64,000 bases of DNA from Streptomyces flaveolus. Its GTDB lineage: Bacteria; Actinomycetota; Actinomycetes; Streptomycetales; Streptomycetaceae. Positions 56,815-64,000 of the stretch are shown here, one piece after another. Numbering within the stretch: the stretch's first letter is position 1; every line of letters starts with the position of its first letter. A program made the position numbers and the translations under genes. The notes below the pieces were generated by a model. The model did not search any database. It saw only the letters and a list, made by a program, of their open reading frames with translations, and was not told the DNA's origin. The stretch lies in the NCBI RefSeq assembly GCF_014648815.1, contig NZ_BMRV01000005.1, positions 384,758 through 448,757 on the forward strand, in the 5' to 3' direction.

Positions 56815-57028
56815 CCCGACCCGCGAGCGCCCCGCAACTGCCGCCCGACTTCTGCCTGTCCATCCGTAGGCCCGCGCACGCCTCAGCCTGCCGCCCGGCT
56901 CTTGCCCGTGCCTCTGCCGGCACCCGTCGGCTCGCGCACCCCTGGACTGCCGTCCCGGTTCCTGTCCGTCCATCCGTCGGCCCGCGCACGCCTCCGCCTG
57001 CCGCCCCGGCTCTTGCCCGTCCCCCTGC
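56815..57028. repeat. Degenerate tandem array of about 50-60 bp units
   Basis: At least two well-matched copies (from 56852 and from 56961, sharing GTCCATCCGT, GGCCCGCGCACGCCT, GCCTGCCGCCC and CGGCTCTTGCCCGT) flank a weaker copy near 56920; a still weaker unit begins near 56815. The array fills much of the 670-base gap between glpF and the EAL-GGDEF gene and contains no believable ORF. Confidence 0.65.
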
Positions 57029-57118
57029 CTCCGACTCCCGTCCCTCTGCCGACACCCAGAGCCAGCCCCGTACGAGCCCGCGCGACCACTGGACCGCGCT
57101 TCGCGCCGCCGCCGTCCC

Positions 57119-58753
57119 TCACCCCGCCGACGCCGGCGCCCGCACCGAGCCGCGCCGTACCTCGTGCCCCGGCACCCCGGCCCGTCCCAGTACCCAACTC
57201 GCCCCGTACAGCTCCTTCGCCGCCTTCTTCAGCGGAGCCAGACAGGCCGCGGCCCGCCGGTGGTCCGGCACACTGCCCGGCGCGCACACGACCGTCGCCA
57301 GGGACAGCGTCACGGGCCGCCCGCCCGCCGACCACGCCCCGCCCAGCAGGCGGTCGGCCAGCGGATCCAGCTCCTCCGGCACGGCGAGCACCAGAAAGTC
57401 GTCGCCGCCGATGTGCCCCACGCGCGTGGTCCCCGACGCCTCCTGTTGCAGCGCCCGCCCGACCGCCCGGATCAGCTCGTCGCCCGCCGCGAACCCGGCC
57501 CCGTCGTTGACCCGCTTGAAGTCGTCCACGTCGAGCCAGCTCAGCGCGAACGGCCGCCCGTCCGCGATCCACCGGTCCACCTCACCGGTGATCGCGTCCG
57601 AACCGGGCAGCCGGGTCAGCGGATTGAGTCCGGCCGCCTCCTCCACCCGGCTCTCGGCCAGCGCCCGCACGAGATCCGCGAGCCGTACGACGCCCACGCA
57701 CCGCCCGTGCGTGTCGACCACGGCCACGTCGTCCGACGTGCGCCCGGGACCGCCGACCGCCACGACGTCCAGGACCTCCCAGGCCGTGGCGCCGACGCCC
57801 ACCGTCCGCGGCGGGTCACCGAGCTTCGCCGCGGGCCGGTCGGCGTACAGGGCGTGCCCGTAGCGCCCCGACATGGACAGCAGGAACCGGGACCGGTGCA
57901 CCGACCGCACCGGAACCCCGTCCCGGTCCACGAGCACCACCCCGGACACGTCCGGTGCCCCGGTCAGCAGCGCGCGCACCTGCCCGGCGGAGGCGGTCGC
58001 GGGCAGCAGCGCGGCCGGCCGGACGAACTCCCGCACCGAAGGGCCCGACCGTGGGACCGGCGGCAGGCCGGCGCCACCCGAGTTCCGCGGCGGCACGTAC
58101 ACGTCCGCCGCCGGCAGCCGCGCGGGCGGACCGAACAGATGGCCCTGCGCCAGCTGCGCCCCGGCCGACCGCGCGGCGGCGCACTGCAGCTCCGTCTCCA
58201 CGCCCTCGACGCACAGCAGCGCCCCCAGTTCGTCGCACAGCGTCCGCGCGGCCCGGACGGCCGCCGGCCGGGCCCGCAGCGACGCGTCGAGTTTCACCAG
58301 CTCCGGCGCCAGGTCCGCCAGCAGCCGCAGCGGCACGTCACCGTCCCCGACACCGTCCGCACAGATCCGGAAGCCCTGCTCACGCAAGGCGGCCACCGCC
58401 TCCAGCAGCGCCCGGTGCGGTACGTGCGTGTACGGCGGCCCGATGTCGATCGTCACCTCCCACGGCAGGCGTCCCGACTCCCGCACCGCGTCGCGCAACA
58501 GGCGGAGACCGCCGAGGTCGGCGAGCGTGCCGGCGAACACGTTGACGTGCAGCGGCAGCAGCGTCTCCTTCCGCACCGCCGCGCGGAACGCCGCCACCGC
58601 GAGCCGGCCGTCGAGTCCGGGATTGCGACGGGCCTCCGCCAGCACGTCCCCGGTCTCCGGGCGGGCCAGTATCTCCAGCGCCGCGACCCCGCCGGTCATC
58701 AGGTTGACCACCGGTTGGAAGGCGAAGCGGAGAGTATCCGTCCAGGAGCGCAC
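57119..58753 (-). CDS. EAL-CBS-GGDEF cyclic-di-GMP protein, 544 aa
   Basis: Order is reversed from the common layout. An EAL-like domain occupies about 1-230, a CBS pair about 235-375 and a GGDEF domain about 385-525. The EAL domain is degenerate: the EAL motif is EIL (in ALEILAR), DDFG is DGVG, and the Glu after the second strand is Asp (VTIDIG). The Asn (LPLHVNVF), Lys-Asp (VKLDASL) and VEGVET sites are kept. The GGDEF motif is HIGGDDFLVL, a form compatible with diguanylate cyclase activity, and LDVDDFKRVND is present. It is soluble, with no TM segment. GTG start at 58753. It is probably a cyclase or c-di-GMP receptor with ligand input through CBS. Divergent from the dipeptidase gene. Confidence 0.85.
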   Translation of the reverse strand: MRSWTDTLRFAFQPVVNLMTGGVAALEILARPETGDVLAEARRNPGLDGRLAVAAFRAAVRKETLLPLHVNVFAGTLADLGGLRLLRDAVRESGRLPWEVTIDIGPPYTHVPHRALLEAVAALREQGFRICADGVGDGDVPLRLLADLAPELVKLDASLRARPAAVRAARTLCDELGALLCVEGVETELQCAAARSAGAQLAQGHLFGPPARLPAADVYVPPRNSGGAGLPPVPRSGPSVREFVRPAALLPATASAGQVRALLTGAPDVSGVVLVDRDGVPVRSVHRSRFLLSMSGRYGHALYADRPAAKLGDPPRTVGVGATAWEVLDVVAVGGPGRTSDDVAVVDTHGRCVGVVRLADLVRALAESRVEEAAGLNPLTRLPGSDAITGEVDRWIADGRPFALSWLDVDDFKRVNDGAGFAAGDELIRAVGRALQQEASGTTRVGHIGGDDFLVLAVPEELDPLADRLLGGAWSAGGRPVTLSLATVVCAPGSVPDHRRAAACLAPLKKAAKELYGASWVLGRAGVPGHEVRRGSVRAPASAG

Positions 58754-58900
58754 GCGAGCATGATGGCGCCACCGGCGTCCGCCCAGGCCCAGTTCATGCG
58801 ACGTTCACGTAGGATTCCGACGCGATCACGCAGCGTGCCGGCACAAGTGATCGTCCGACCGCTTCCGTCGCGGGACCCCCGCCTGATAGATGCAGGGGAC

Positions 58901-59713
58901 ATGACACGACTCTCCACCGTCCTGCGCGGACTGGTCACCACCCTCGCCGCCCTGCTCGCTGTGACCACCGCGCCCGCCACCGCCCGGGCCGCGGGCCCCG
59001 AACCCAAGGCGCCCGAGGACTTCGTGGCCCTGAGAAGCGTCGACCCCACGATCATCCAGGACATGCGCTACACCACCTCGCACAACTTCGTCGGCGAGCG
59101 CATCGACGGCTACCGCCGGCCCCTGTGCATCCTCACCCGACCCGCGGCCCAGGCCCTCCACCGGGCCCAGACCCGGCTGCTGAGCCAGGGCTACTCCCTC
59201 AAGGTGTACGACTGCTACCGGCCGCAACGCGCCGTCGACCACTTCGTCCGGTGGGCCGAGGACCTCGACGACCAGAGGATGAAGGCCGAGTTCTACCCGA
59301 ACGTCGACAAGACCCGCCTGTTCGACGACGGTTACATCGCGGAGAAGTCCGGCCACAGCCGCGGCTCGACCATGGACCTCACGATCGTGAAGCTCCCGGC
59401 GAAGCCCACCCGCCCGTACCACCCCGGACAGCCACTGGTCCCCTGCTTCGCACCCCAGCAGGAACGCTTCCCCGACAACTCCGTCGACATGGGCACCGGC
59501 TACGACTGCTTCGACACCCTCTCGCACACCCTCGACCCCCGCGTCCAGGGCACCCAGCGAGCCCACCGGCTGCTGCTGAAGACCACCCTGGAGGACGCCG
59601 GTCTCGTCAACCTCCCCGAGGAGTGGTGGCACTTCACCTACAAGCCCGAGCCCTACCCGGACACCTACTTCGACTTCCCGGTCTCCGCGAAGGCACTGTC
59701 CGGCCGCCACTGA
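58901..59713 (+). CDS. Secreted D-alanyl-D-alanine dipeptidase (VanX-like, M15D), 270 aa
   Basis: Signal peptide MTRLSTVLRGLVTTLAALLAVTTAPATARA, then an M15D peptidase. The core is DMRYTTSHNFVGERIDGY, VYDCYRPQRAVDHFVRWA, zinc ligands His and Asp in KSGHSRGSTMDLTIV, and the catalytic Glu/zinc His in PEEWWHFTYKPEPYPD. It hydrolyses D-Ala-D-Ala or similar wall-derived dipeptides outside the membrane. No VanH/VanA/VanR genes are near, so it is more likely part of wall turnover than of vancomycin resistance. ATG at 58901 with GGGGA upstream. Confidence 0.92.
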   Translation: MTRLSTVLRGLVTTLAALLAVTTAPATARAAGPEPKAPEDFVALRSVDPTIIQDMRYTTSHNFVGERIDGYRRPLCILTRPAAQALHRAQTRLLSQGYSLKVYDCYRPQRAVDHFVRWAEDLDDQRMKAEFYPNVDKTRLFDDGYIAEKSGHSRGSTMDLTIVKLPAKPTRPYHPGQPLVPCFAPQQERFPDNSVDMGTGYDCFDTLSHTLDPRVQGTQRAHRLLLKTTLEDAGLVNLPEEWWHFTYKPEPYPDTYFDFPVSAKALSGRH

Positions 59714-59760
59714 GCCGCCCGCCGGAGCCGCCCCTTCCGTGATCGGATACAGTCCGCCGC

Positions 59761-60297
59761 GTGTCCGAAACTCATACCTCCGTTCCCAACTCCGCGCCGG
59801 ACTCCCACTGTTCGCGCTGCGGAACGCCCTACGGAGAGGGCGTCTCCGGCTGGCCCCGCACCTGCCTCGCGTGCGGCGCCACCGCCTACCGCAACCCGCT
59901 GCCGGTAGCGGTCGCCCTCCAGCCCGTGTACGACACCAAGGGCACCGCCCTGGTCGTCATCACCCGCACCGTGACCCCCGCGCGCGGGGGCGTCGCCCTG
60001 CCCGGCGGCTACATCGACGACCGCGAGGACTGGCGGCAGGCCGTCGTCCGCGAACTCAAGGAGGAGACGGGCATCGACGCGGCGAGCCGCGACGTACGCC
60101 TTGCCGACGCCATGAGCTCGCCCGACGGTCACCTGCTGCTCTTCGGCCTCCTCCCGGAGCGGCCCGCCGAGAGCCTCCCGACCTCGGCCGCCACCGACGA
60201 GACCGAGGGTTGGCACCTCCTGCGCCAGGCCGAGGAACTCGCCTTCCCCCTCCACACCCGGGCCGTGCGCGCCTTCTTCGAAGGCCGCTACATCTGA
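59761..60297 (+). CDS. NUDIX hydrolase with N-terminal zinc ribbon, 178 aa
   Basis: N-terminal C-x2-C pairs (HCSRCGTPYGEG ... RTCLACGATAY) form a zinc ribbon like that of NudC-type enzymes, followed by a NUDIX fold with box GGYIDDREDWRQAVVREL running into KEETGI. All box residues (G-x5-E-x7-REUxEExGU) are present. It cleaves a nucleoside diphosphate linked to some group; the substrate is unknown. GTG start at 59761; TACAGT at 59747-59752 could be the -10 of a leaderless transcript. The end overlaps the convergent GH31 gene by 10 bases. Confidence 0.9.
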   Translation: MSETHTSVPNSAPDSHCSRCGTPYGEGVSGWPRTCLACGATAYRNPLPVAVALQPVYDTKGTALVVITRTVTPARGGVALPGGYIDDREDWRQAVVRELKEETGIDAASRDVRLADAMSSPDGHLLLFGLLPERPAESLPTSAATDETEGWHLLRQAEELAFPLHTRAVRAFFEGRYI

Positions 60298-62678
60298 GCC
60301 GAGTCCTCCACCAGCCCACGGACGCGCACCGGACGGGACGGCGCACTCACGCCGTCCTCTCCCTCCCGCTCCACCACCACCCGCCGGCCCTCCCAGCGGA
60401 CGGTGTACCGCTCGGTCTCCGCCTCCTCCCAGCCGTCCCCCGCGTCCGGCACGACCAGCCCGCCCCCGGCCCGGCCCCGGGCGGGCGCCCACACCTCCAG
60501 CTCCACCCCGCCGTCCTCCCCACGCACCGGAACCACCGCCCCCGCGCGCGCGAACACCGGAATCCGGTCCGGCGGAGCCTGCACGAGCACCTGCCCCGGC
60601 CCCTCGTACGCCCGCTCCGTCACCGTGTCGTACCAGCGCCCCCGCGGCAGCTGCACCGCCCGCCCGTCCGCGCCGGGGTCCAGCACCGGCGCCACCAGCA
60701 GGCAGTCGCCCAGCAGGAACGCGTCCTCGCAGTCCCGCAACGCCCGCTGCTCCGGCGCCGACCACCACAGCGGCCGCACCCACGGCGCGCCCGTACGCCG
60801 GGCCAGATGCGCCAGCGTCACGAAGTACGGCAACAGCCGCCGCCGCTCCACCAACGCCGCGCGCACGTGCTCCAGCACCTCCGCACCGAACTCCCACGGC
60901 TCGCGGAACCCCGCCCGCGCACCCCCGTACGTACGGAACAGCGGCAGATACGCGGCCAACTGGAACCACCGCAGATACAGCTCAGGCGACGGACGGCTCC
61001 CGGACCCGCCCACGTCCGGCCCCGAGTACGGAACCCCGCACAGCCCGAGCCCCATCACCAGCGCCAGCGACGCCCGCAGCCCCGGCCAGCCGGAAGCAGG
61101 CTCCCCGGTCCACGCACCCCCGTACCGCTGCATCCCGGCCCACCCCGAGCGCGACAGGACGAACGGCCGCTCCTCGGGCACCAGCTCCCGCAGGCCCTCG
61201 TACCCGGCCCTGGCCATGCACAGCGCGTACACGTTGTGCGCCTCCCGATGGTCACCACCGCGCCCCTCCAGCCGGTGCCGCGCCGAACGGGGCAGCGTCG
61301 GCTCCCCGAACGCGGCGAACGACACCGGCTCGTCCCGGTCGTGCCAGAACCCGGCGAACCCCCGCTCCAGCCGCTCCGCGCAGAGCCCGCCCCACCACGC
61401 CCGCACGCGCGCGTCCGTGAAGTCCGGGAACACCACCTCTCCGGGCCACCCCACACCCCGCACCACCGGCCCGGCGGCACCCCGCACGAACACGTCCGCC
61501 TCCGCCCCGCTGTCGTACGCGGCATGCCCGGACCCGGCCGGGACCCCGGGATCGACGACCGACACCAGCCGGATCCCGTCCCGCCGCAGCTCCTCGGCGA
61601 GAACCGGCAGCTTCGGGAACCGCTCCTCGTCCACGGTGAACACCCGGCGGGCATCGAGGTGGTCGACGTCCAGATGCACGGCGTCGAGCGGCAGATCACG
61701 CTCCTGGTAGCCGGCGACGACCCGCCGCAGCTCCTGCTCGTCGCCGACATCGCGCCGCCCGTGATGATGACCGAGCGCCCACGCGGGCGGCAGCGTCGGA
61801 GCGCCGGTCAGCGACGCCCAGGCGAGCAGCACGCGCGCGGGGGTCCCCACCATGACCCAGCAGCGCAGCGGCCCCCCGTCCATCCGCAGCACACTCCTGC
61901 CCGGCCGGTCGTGCCCCGACCCCGCACCCTCCTCGCCCTCCCGCAAGGTCACCGAGCCGTCCCACGCGTTGTCGTGGAACACCAGGTGCGTCCCCGCGTC
62001 GGCCACCACCAGCTGCACCGGCATCGTCACGGACGCCGGGGCGTCACCCGGAGCGGGACCGGCCGGGCCGGGCCCCGTGTTCCACAGCCGGTACGTGCCG
62101 TCGCGCAGCCGGGGCCCCGAGGCTCGCCCGCCCAGCCCGAAGAACCGGGCGTCCGCCGCCACCTCCGACCGCTGCGTCCAGCGCGCGGGACCACCAGCCG
62201 CCGGCTCCCACCACCGGGGAGGCAGCTCACGGCGCAGCACCACACCCCCCGGAGTACGCACCTCCACCGCGCCGTGCCGCGACACGGCCACCGTCACCCG
62301 CTCGGCCACCACCCGCCGGCCGCCGTCCTTGTCCGGCTCCAGCACCGCCCGCGGATCCGGCTCCGGACAGCGGCCCGCCAACGCGTACGACGGCTCCGGC
62401 GCCGCCCCGTCCCAGCCCCAGAACACCGCCCCGTTCACGGCGACGAGGATCCGCAGCTCCGAACGGCCGAACCGGATCACGCCACCCCCGGGCCCGGGCT
62501 CCACCTCCCGCAGCGCCCCCGGCACCCGCGCCCGCTCCGCCCCACGCGGCGGCAGCCCCACGGCATCCGCACGCCGCCTGCGCCACGCCGCCCGTACGGT
62601 ACGCAACCCCTGCGCCGGTCCCGCGGAACCGAACGCCTTCATCGAACGCACCAGGTCACGACCGTCCATGCTGCTCAC
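60288..62678 (-). CDS. Glycoside hydrolase family 31 protein (alpha-glucosidase-like), 796 aa
   Basis: N-terminal beta-sandwich (to about 270) is followed by the GH31 barrel: ALGHHHGRRDVGDEQELRRVV, PLDAVHLDVDHLD, and nucleophile Asp in FAGFWHDRDEPVSFA. The barrel continues with RSGWAGMQRYGGAWTGEPASGW and LCGVPYSGPDVGG, and C-terminal sandwich domains end in IPVFARAGAVVPV. The WTGEP segment is where GH31 enzymes normally have WTGDN/WSGDV with the acid/base Asp; here it is Glu, so activity or specificity may differ. No signal peptide, so cytoplasmic. GTG start at 62678. Confidence 0.9.
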   Translation of the reverse strand: MSSMDGRDLVRSMKAFGSAGPAQGLRTVRAAWRRRRADAVGLPPRGAERARVPGALREVEPGPGGGVIRFGRSELRILVAVNGAVFWGWDGAAPEPSYALAGRCPEPDPRAVLEPDKDGGRRVVAERVTVAVSRHGAVEVRTPGGVVLRRELPPRWWEPAAGGPARWTQRSEVAADARFFGLGGRASGPRLRDGTYRLWNTGPGPAGPAPGDAPASVTMPVQLVVADAGTHLVFHDNAWDGSVTLREGEEGAGSGHDRPGRSVLRMDGGPLRCWVMVGTPARVLLAWASLTGAPTLPPAWALGHHHGRRDVGDEQELRRVVAGYQERDLPLDAVHLDVDHLDARRVFTVDEERFPKLPVLAEELRRDGIRLVSVVDPGVPAGSGHAAYDSGAEADVFVRGAAGPVVRGVGWPGEVVFPDFTDARVRAWWGGLCAERLERGFAGFWHDRDEPVSFAAFGEPTLPRSARHRLEGRGGDHREAHNVYALCMARAGYEGLRELVPEERPFVLSRSGWAGMQRYGGAWTGEPASGWPGLRASLALVMGLGLCGVPYSGPDVGGSGSRPSPELYLRWFQLAAYLPLFRTYGGARAGFREPWEFGAEVLEHVRAALVERRRLLPYFVTLAHLARRTGAPWVRPLWWSAPEQRALRDCEDAFLLGDCLLVAPVLDPGADGRAVQLPRGRWYDTVTERAYEGPGQVLVQAPPDRIPVFARAGAVVPVRGEDGGVELEVWAPARGRAGGGLVVPDAGDGWEEAETERYTVRWEGRRVVVEREGEDGVSAPSRPVRVRGLVEDSAQM

Positions 62679-62882
62679 CCTGCCACCGACCGCCCTCCGC
62701 GCGGGCCGCGTTCAACTGCCGTTCACCCGTGACAGGACCACATCTTCACGACACCGACTATGTGGGGCGCACCCTGGTGCGGGAGTCGATCACATGGCAT
62801 CGTCCGTGTCAGCCGCGTCACGCGCACACCCCAGCCCGTGCGCGGAGGACGCACACGACGCGCACAGTCCGGGAGCCGCCCC

Positions 62883-64000
62883 ATGTCGACCACGAACCTC
62901 CAGCCGCTCTGGCAGCCCGATCCGCAGCGCATCGCGCAGGCACGGATCACCAGGTTCCAGACCTGGGCAGCCGAACACCACGGCGCCCCCGCCGAGGGCG
63001 GATACGCCGCCCTGCACCGCTGGTCCGTCGACGAGCTGGACACCTTCTGGAAAGCCGTCGCGGAGTGGTTCGACGTACGCTTCTCGACCCCCTACGCGCG
63101 CGTACTCGGCGACCGCTCGATGCCCGGCGCCCAGTGGTTCCCCGGCGCCACCCTGAACTACGCCGAGCACGCCCTGCGCGCCGCGGCCACCCGCGCGGAC
63201 GAACCGGCCCTCCTGTACGTCGACGAGACCCACGAGACAACCCCCGTCACCTGGTCGCAGCTGCGCCGCCAGGTCGGCTCCCTCGCCGCCGAACTGCGCG
63301 CCCTCGGCGTCCGCCCCGGCGACCGCGTCAGCGGCTACCTCCCGAACATCCCCCAGGCCGTCACCGCACTCCTCGCCACCGCCGCCGTCGGCGCCGTCTG
63401 GACCTCCTGCGCCCCCGACTTCGGCGCCCGCAGCGTCCTGGACCGCTTCCAGCAGGTCGAACCGGTCGTCCTGTTCACCGTCGACGGCTATCGCTACGGC
63501 GGCAAGGAACACGACCGCCGCGACACCGTCGCCGAACTGCGCCGCGAACTGCCCACGCTGCGCGCCGTGGTCCACATCCCGCTGCTCGGCACCGACACCC
63601 CCGAGGGCGCACTCGCCTGGGACGCCCTCACGGCCGCGGACACGGACCCCGTCTTCGAGCAGGTCCCCTTCGACCACCCCCTGTGGGTGCTCTACTCCTC
63701 CGGCACCACCGGCCTGCCCAAGGCCATCGTCCAGTCCCAGGGCGGCATCCTCGTCGAGCACCTCAAGCAGCTCGGCCTGCACTGCGACCTCGGCCCCGAG
63801 GACCGCTTCTTCTGGTACACGTCGACCGGCTGGATGATGTGGAACTTCCTCGTCTCCGGCCTGCTCACCGGCACCACGATCGTCCTCTACGACGGCAGCC
63901 CCGGCTTCCCCGGCACGGACGCCCAGTGGCGCATCGCGGAGCGCACCGGCGCCACCCTCTTCGGCACCTCCGCCGCCTACGTCATGGCCTGCCGCAAGGC
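62883..64000 (+). CDS. Acetoacetyl-CoA synthetase (acetoacetate-CoA ligase), 3' truncated by window edge
   Basis: ATG at 62883; frame open to the end of the window (372 residues seen of about 650). N-terminal ACS-like block (RITRFQTWAAEHHG, WFDVRFSTPYARVLGDRSMPGAQWFPGATLNYAEHAL) of the acetoacetate type, then the AMP-binding core VLYSSGTTGLPKAIVQSQGGI and FFWYTSTGWMMWNFLVSGLL. This enzyme activates acetoacetate with ATP and CoA through an adenylate. The distinct N-terminus separates it from acetyl-CoA synthetase. Its C-terminal lysine lies beyond the window. Confidence 0.92.
   Translation, partial: MSTTNLQPLWQPDPQRIAQARITRFQTWAAEHHGAPAEGGYAALHRWSVDELDTFWKAVAEWFDVRFSTPYARVLGDRSMPGAQWFPGATLNYAEHALRAAATRADEPALLYVDETHETTPVTWSQLRRQVGSLAAELRALGVRPGDRVSGYLPNIPQAVTALLATAAVGAVWTSCAPDFGARSVLDRFQQVEPVVLFTVDGYRYGGKEHDRRDTVAELRRELPTLRAVVHIPLLGTDTPEGALAWDALTAADTDPVFEQVPFDHPLWVLYSSGTTGLPKAIVQSQGGILVEHLKQLGLHCDLGPEDRFFWYTSTGWMMWNFLVSGLLTGTTIVLYDGSPGFPGTDAQWRIAERTGATLFGTSAAYVMACRK

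Noticed and set aside
58901..59713. VanX-like gene as part of a vancomycin-resistance cluster
   Set aside because: No vanHA or vanRS homologue lies in the surrounding 10 kb; a role in wall turnover is more likely.

Overview
The window is ordinary high-GC chromosomal DNA from a Streptomyces-type actinomycete. Third codon positions are very GC-rich, GTG starts are common, and the gene set is typical of the genus: RbpA, a polyprenyl-phosphate mannosyltransferase, a complete conservon, a mycothiol-dependent dehydrogenase and a DasR-type chitinase promoter. From memory, the order acyl-CoA dehydrogenase / chitinase / Lrp / amidohydrolase / ppm1 / fxsA / rbpA matches the S. coelicolor SCO142x-143x neighbourhood; this was not checked. 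I saw no tRNA, rRNA, transposase, prophage or CRISPR array.

Layout. 1-2.1 kb: two CNNM/CBS-domain membrane proteins, the first cut by the window edge. 2.3-7.7 kb: TPR-AAA ATPase, P-loop nucleoside-kinase-like protein, Tat-exported C39-like protein, a 46-residue membrane protein and a decayed TetR gene, plus a possible small RNA at 4.5 kb. 7.6-16.2 kb: secreted GH18 chitinase with DasR-like sites, acyl-CoA dehydrogenase, Lrp regulator, amidohydrolase, Ppm1, FxsA, and RbpA with a consensus sigma-R promoter. 16.5-25.6 kb: MFS protein, glycerophosphodiesterase, divergent YczE/MocR pair, FtsK/TraB-like membrane protein with a lysine-less P-loop, ankyrin and HEAT-repeat proteins. 25.8-28.9 kb: MFS transporter whose 3' end is damaged so that it reads into a DUF1445 (D-glutamate cyclase-like) gene, with a divergent GntR/FCD regulator and a matching operator.

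28.9-36.2 kb: the most unusual locus, a three-gene operon coding for a kleisin-like protein (508 aa), a small winged-helix-like partner (293 aa) and a 1554-residue SMC/MukB-like coiled-coil ATPase. The architecture resembles MukBEF/MksBEF/Wadjet JetABC, but no JetD-type nuclease is adjacent and the Walker B catalytic glutamate position is asparagine.

36.2-48.7 kb: a choline/glycine-betaine catabolic cluster. On the minus strand it runs IclR regulator, S-(hydroxymethyl)mycothiol dehydrogenase, dimethylglycine/sarcosine dehydrogenase with GcvT domain, Rieske betaine oxygenase, betaine-aldehyde dehydrogenase, APC permease and choline-dehydrogenase-like GMC oxidoreductase. A divergent Rieske ferredoxin/ferredoxin reductase pair probably supplies electrons. 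Together these could take choline to glycine and remove the formaldehyde released. Two facing promoters share a CTGTTGCGC-N3-GC motif that is a candidate IclR operator.

48.7-64 kb: small membrane protein, a full conservon (sensor kinase, roadblock, DUF742, GTPase), glpF-glpK, an EAL-CBS-GGDEF protein, VanX-like dipeptidase, NUDIX hydrolase, a GH31 enzyme with a substituted acid/base motif, and the start of an acetoacetyl-CoA synthetase running off the end.
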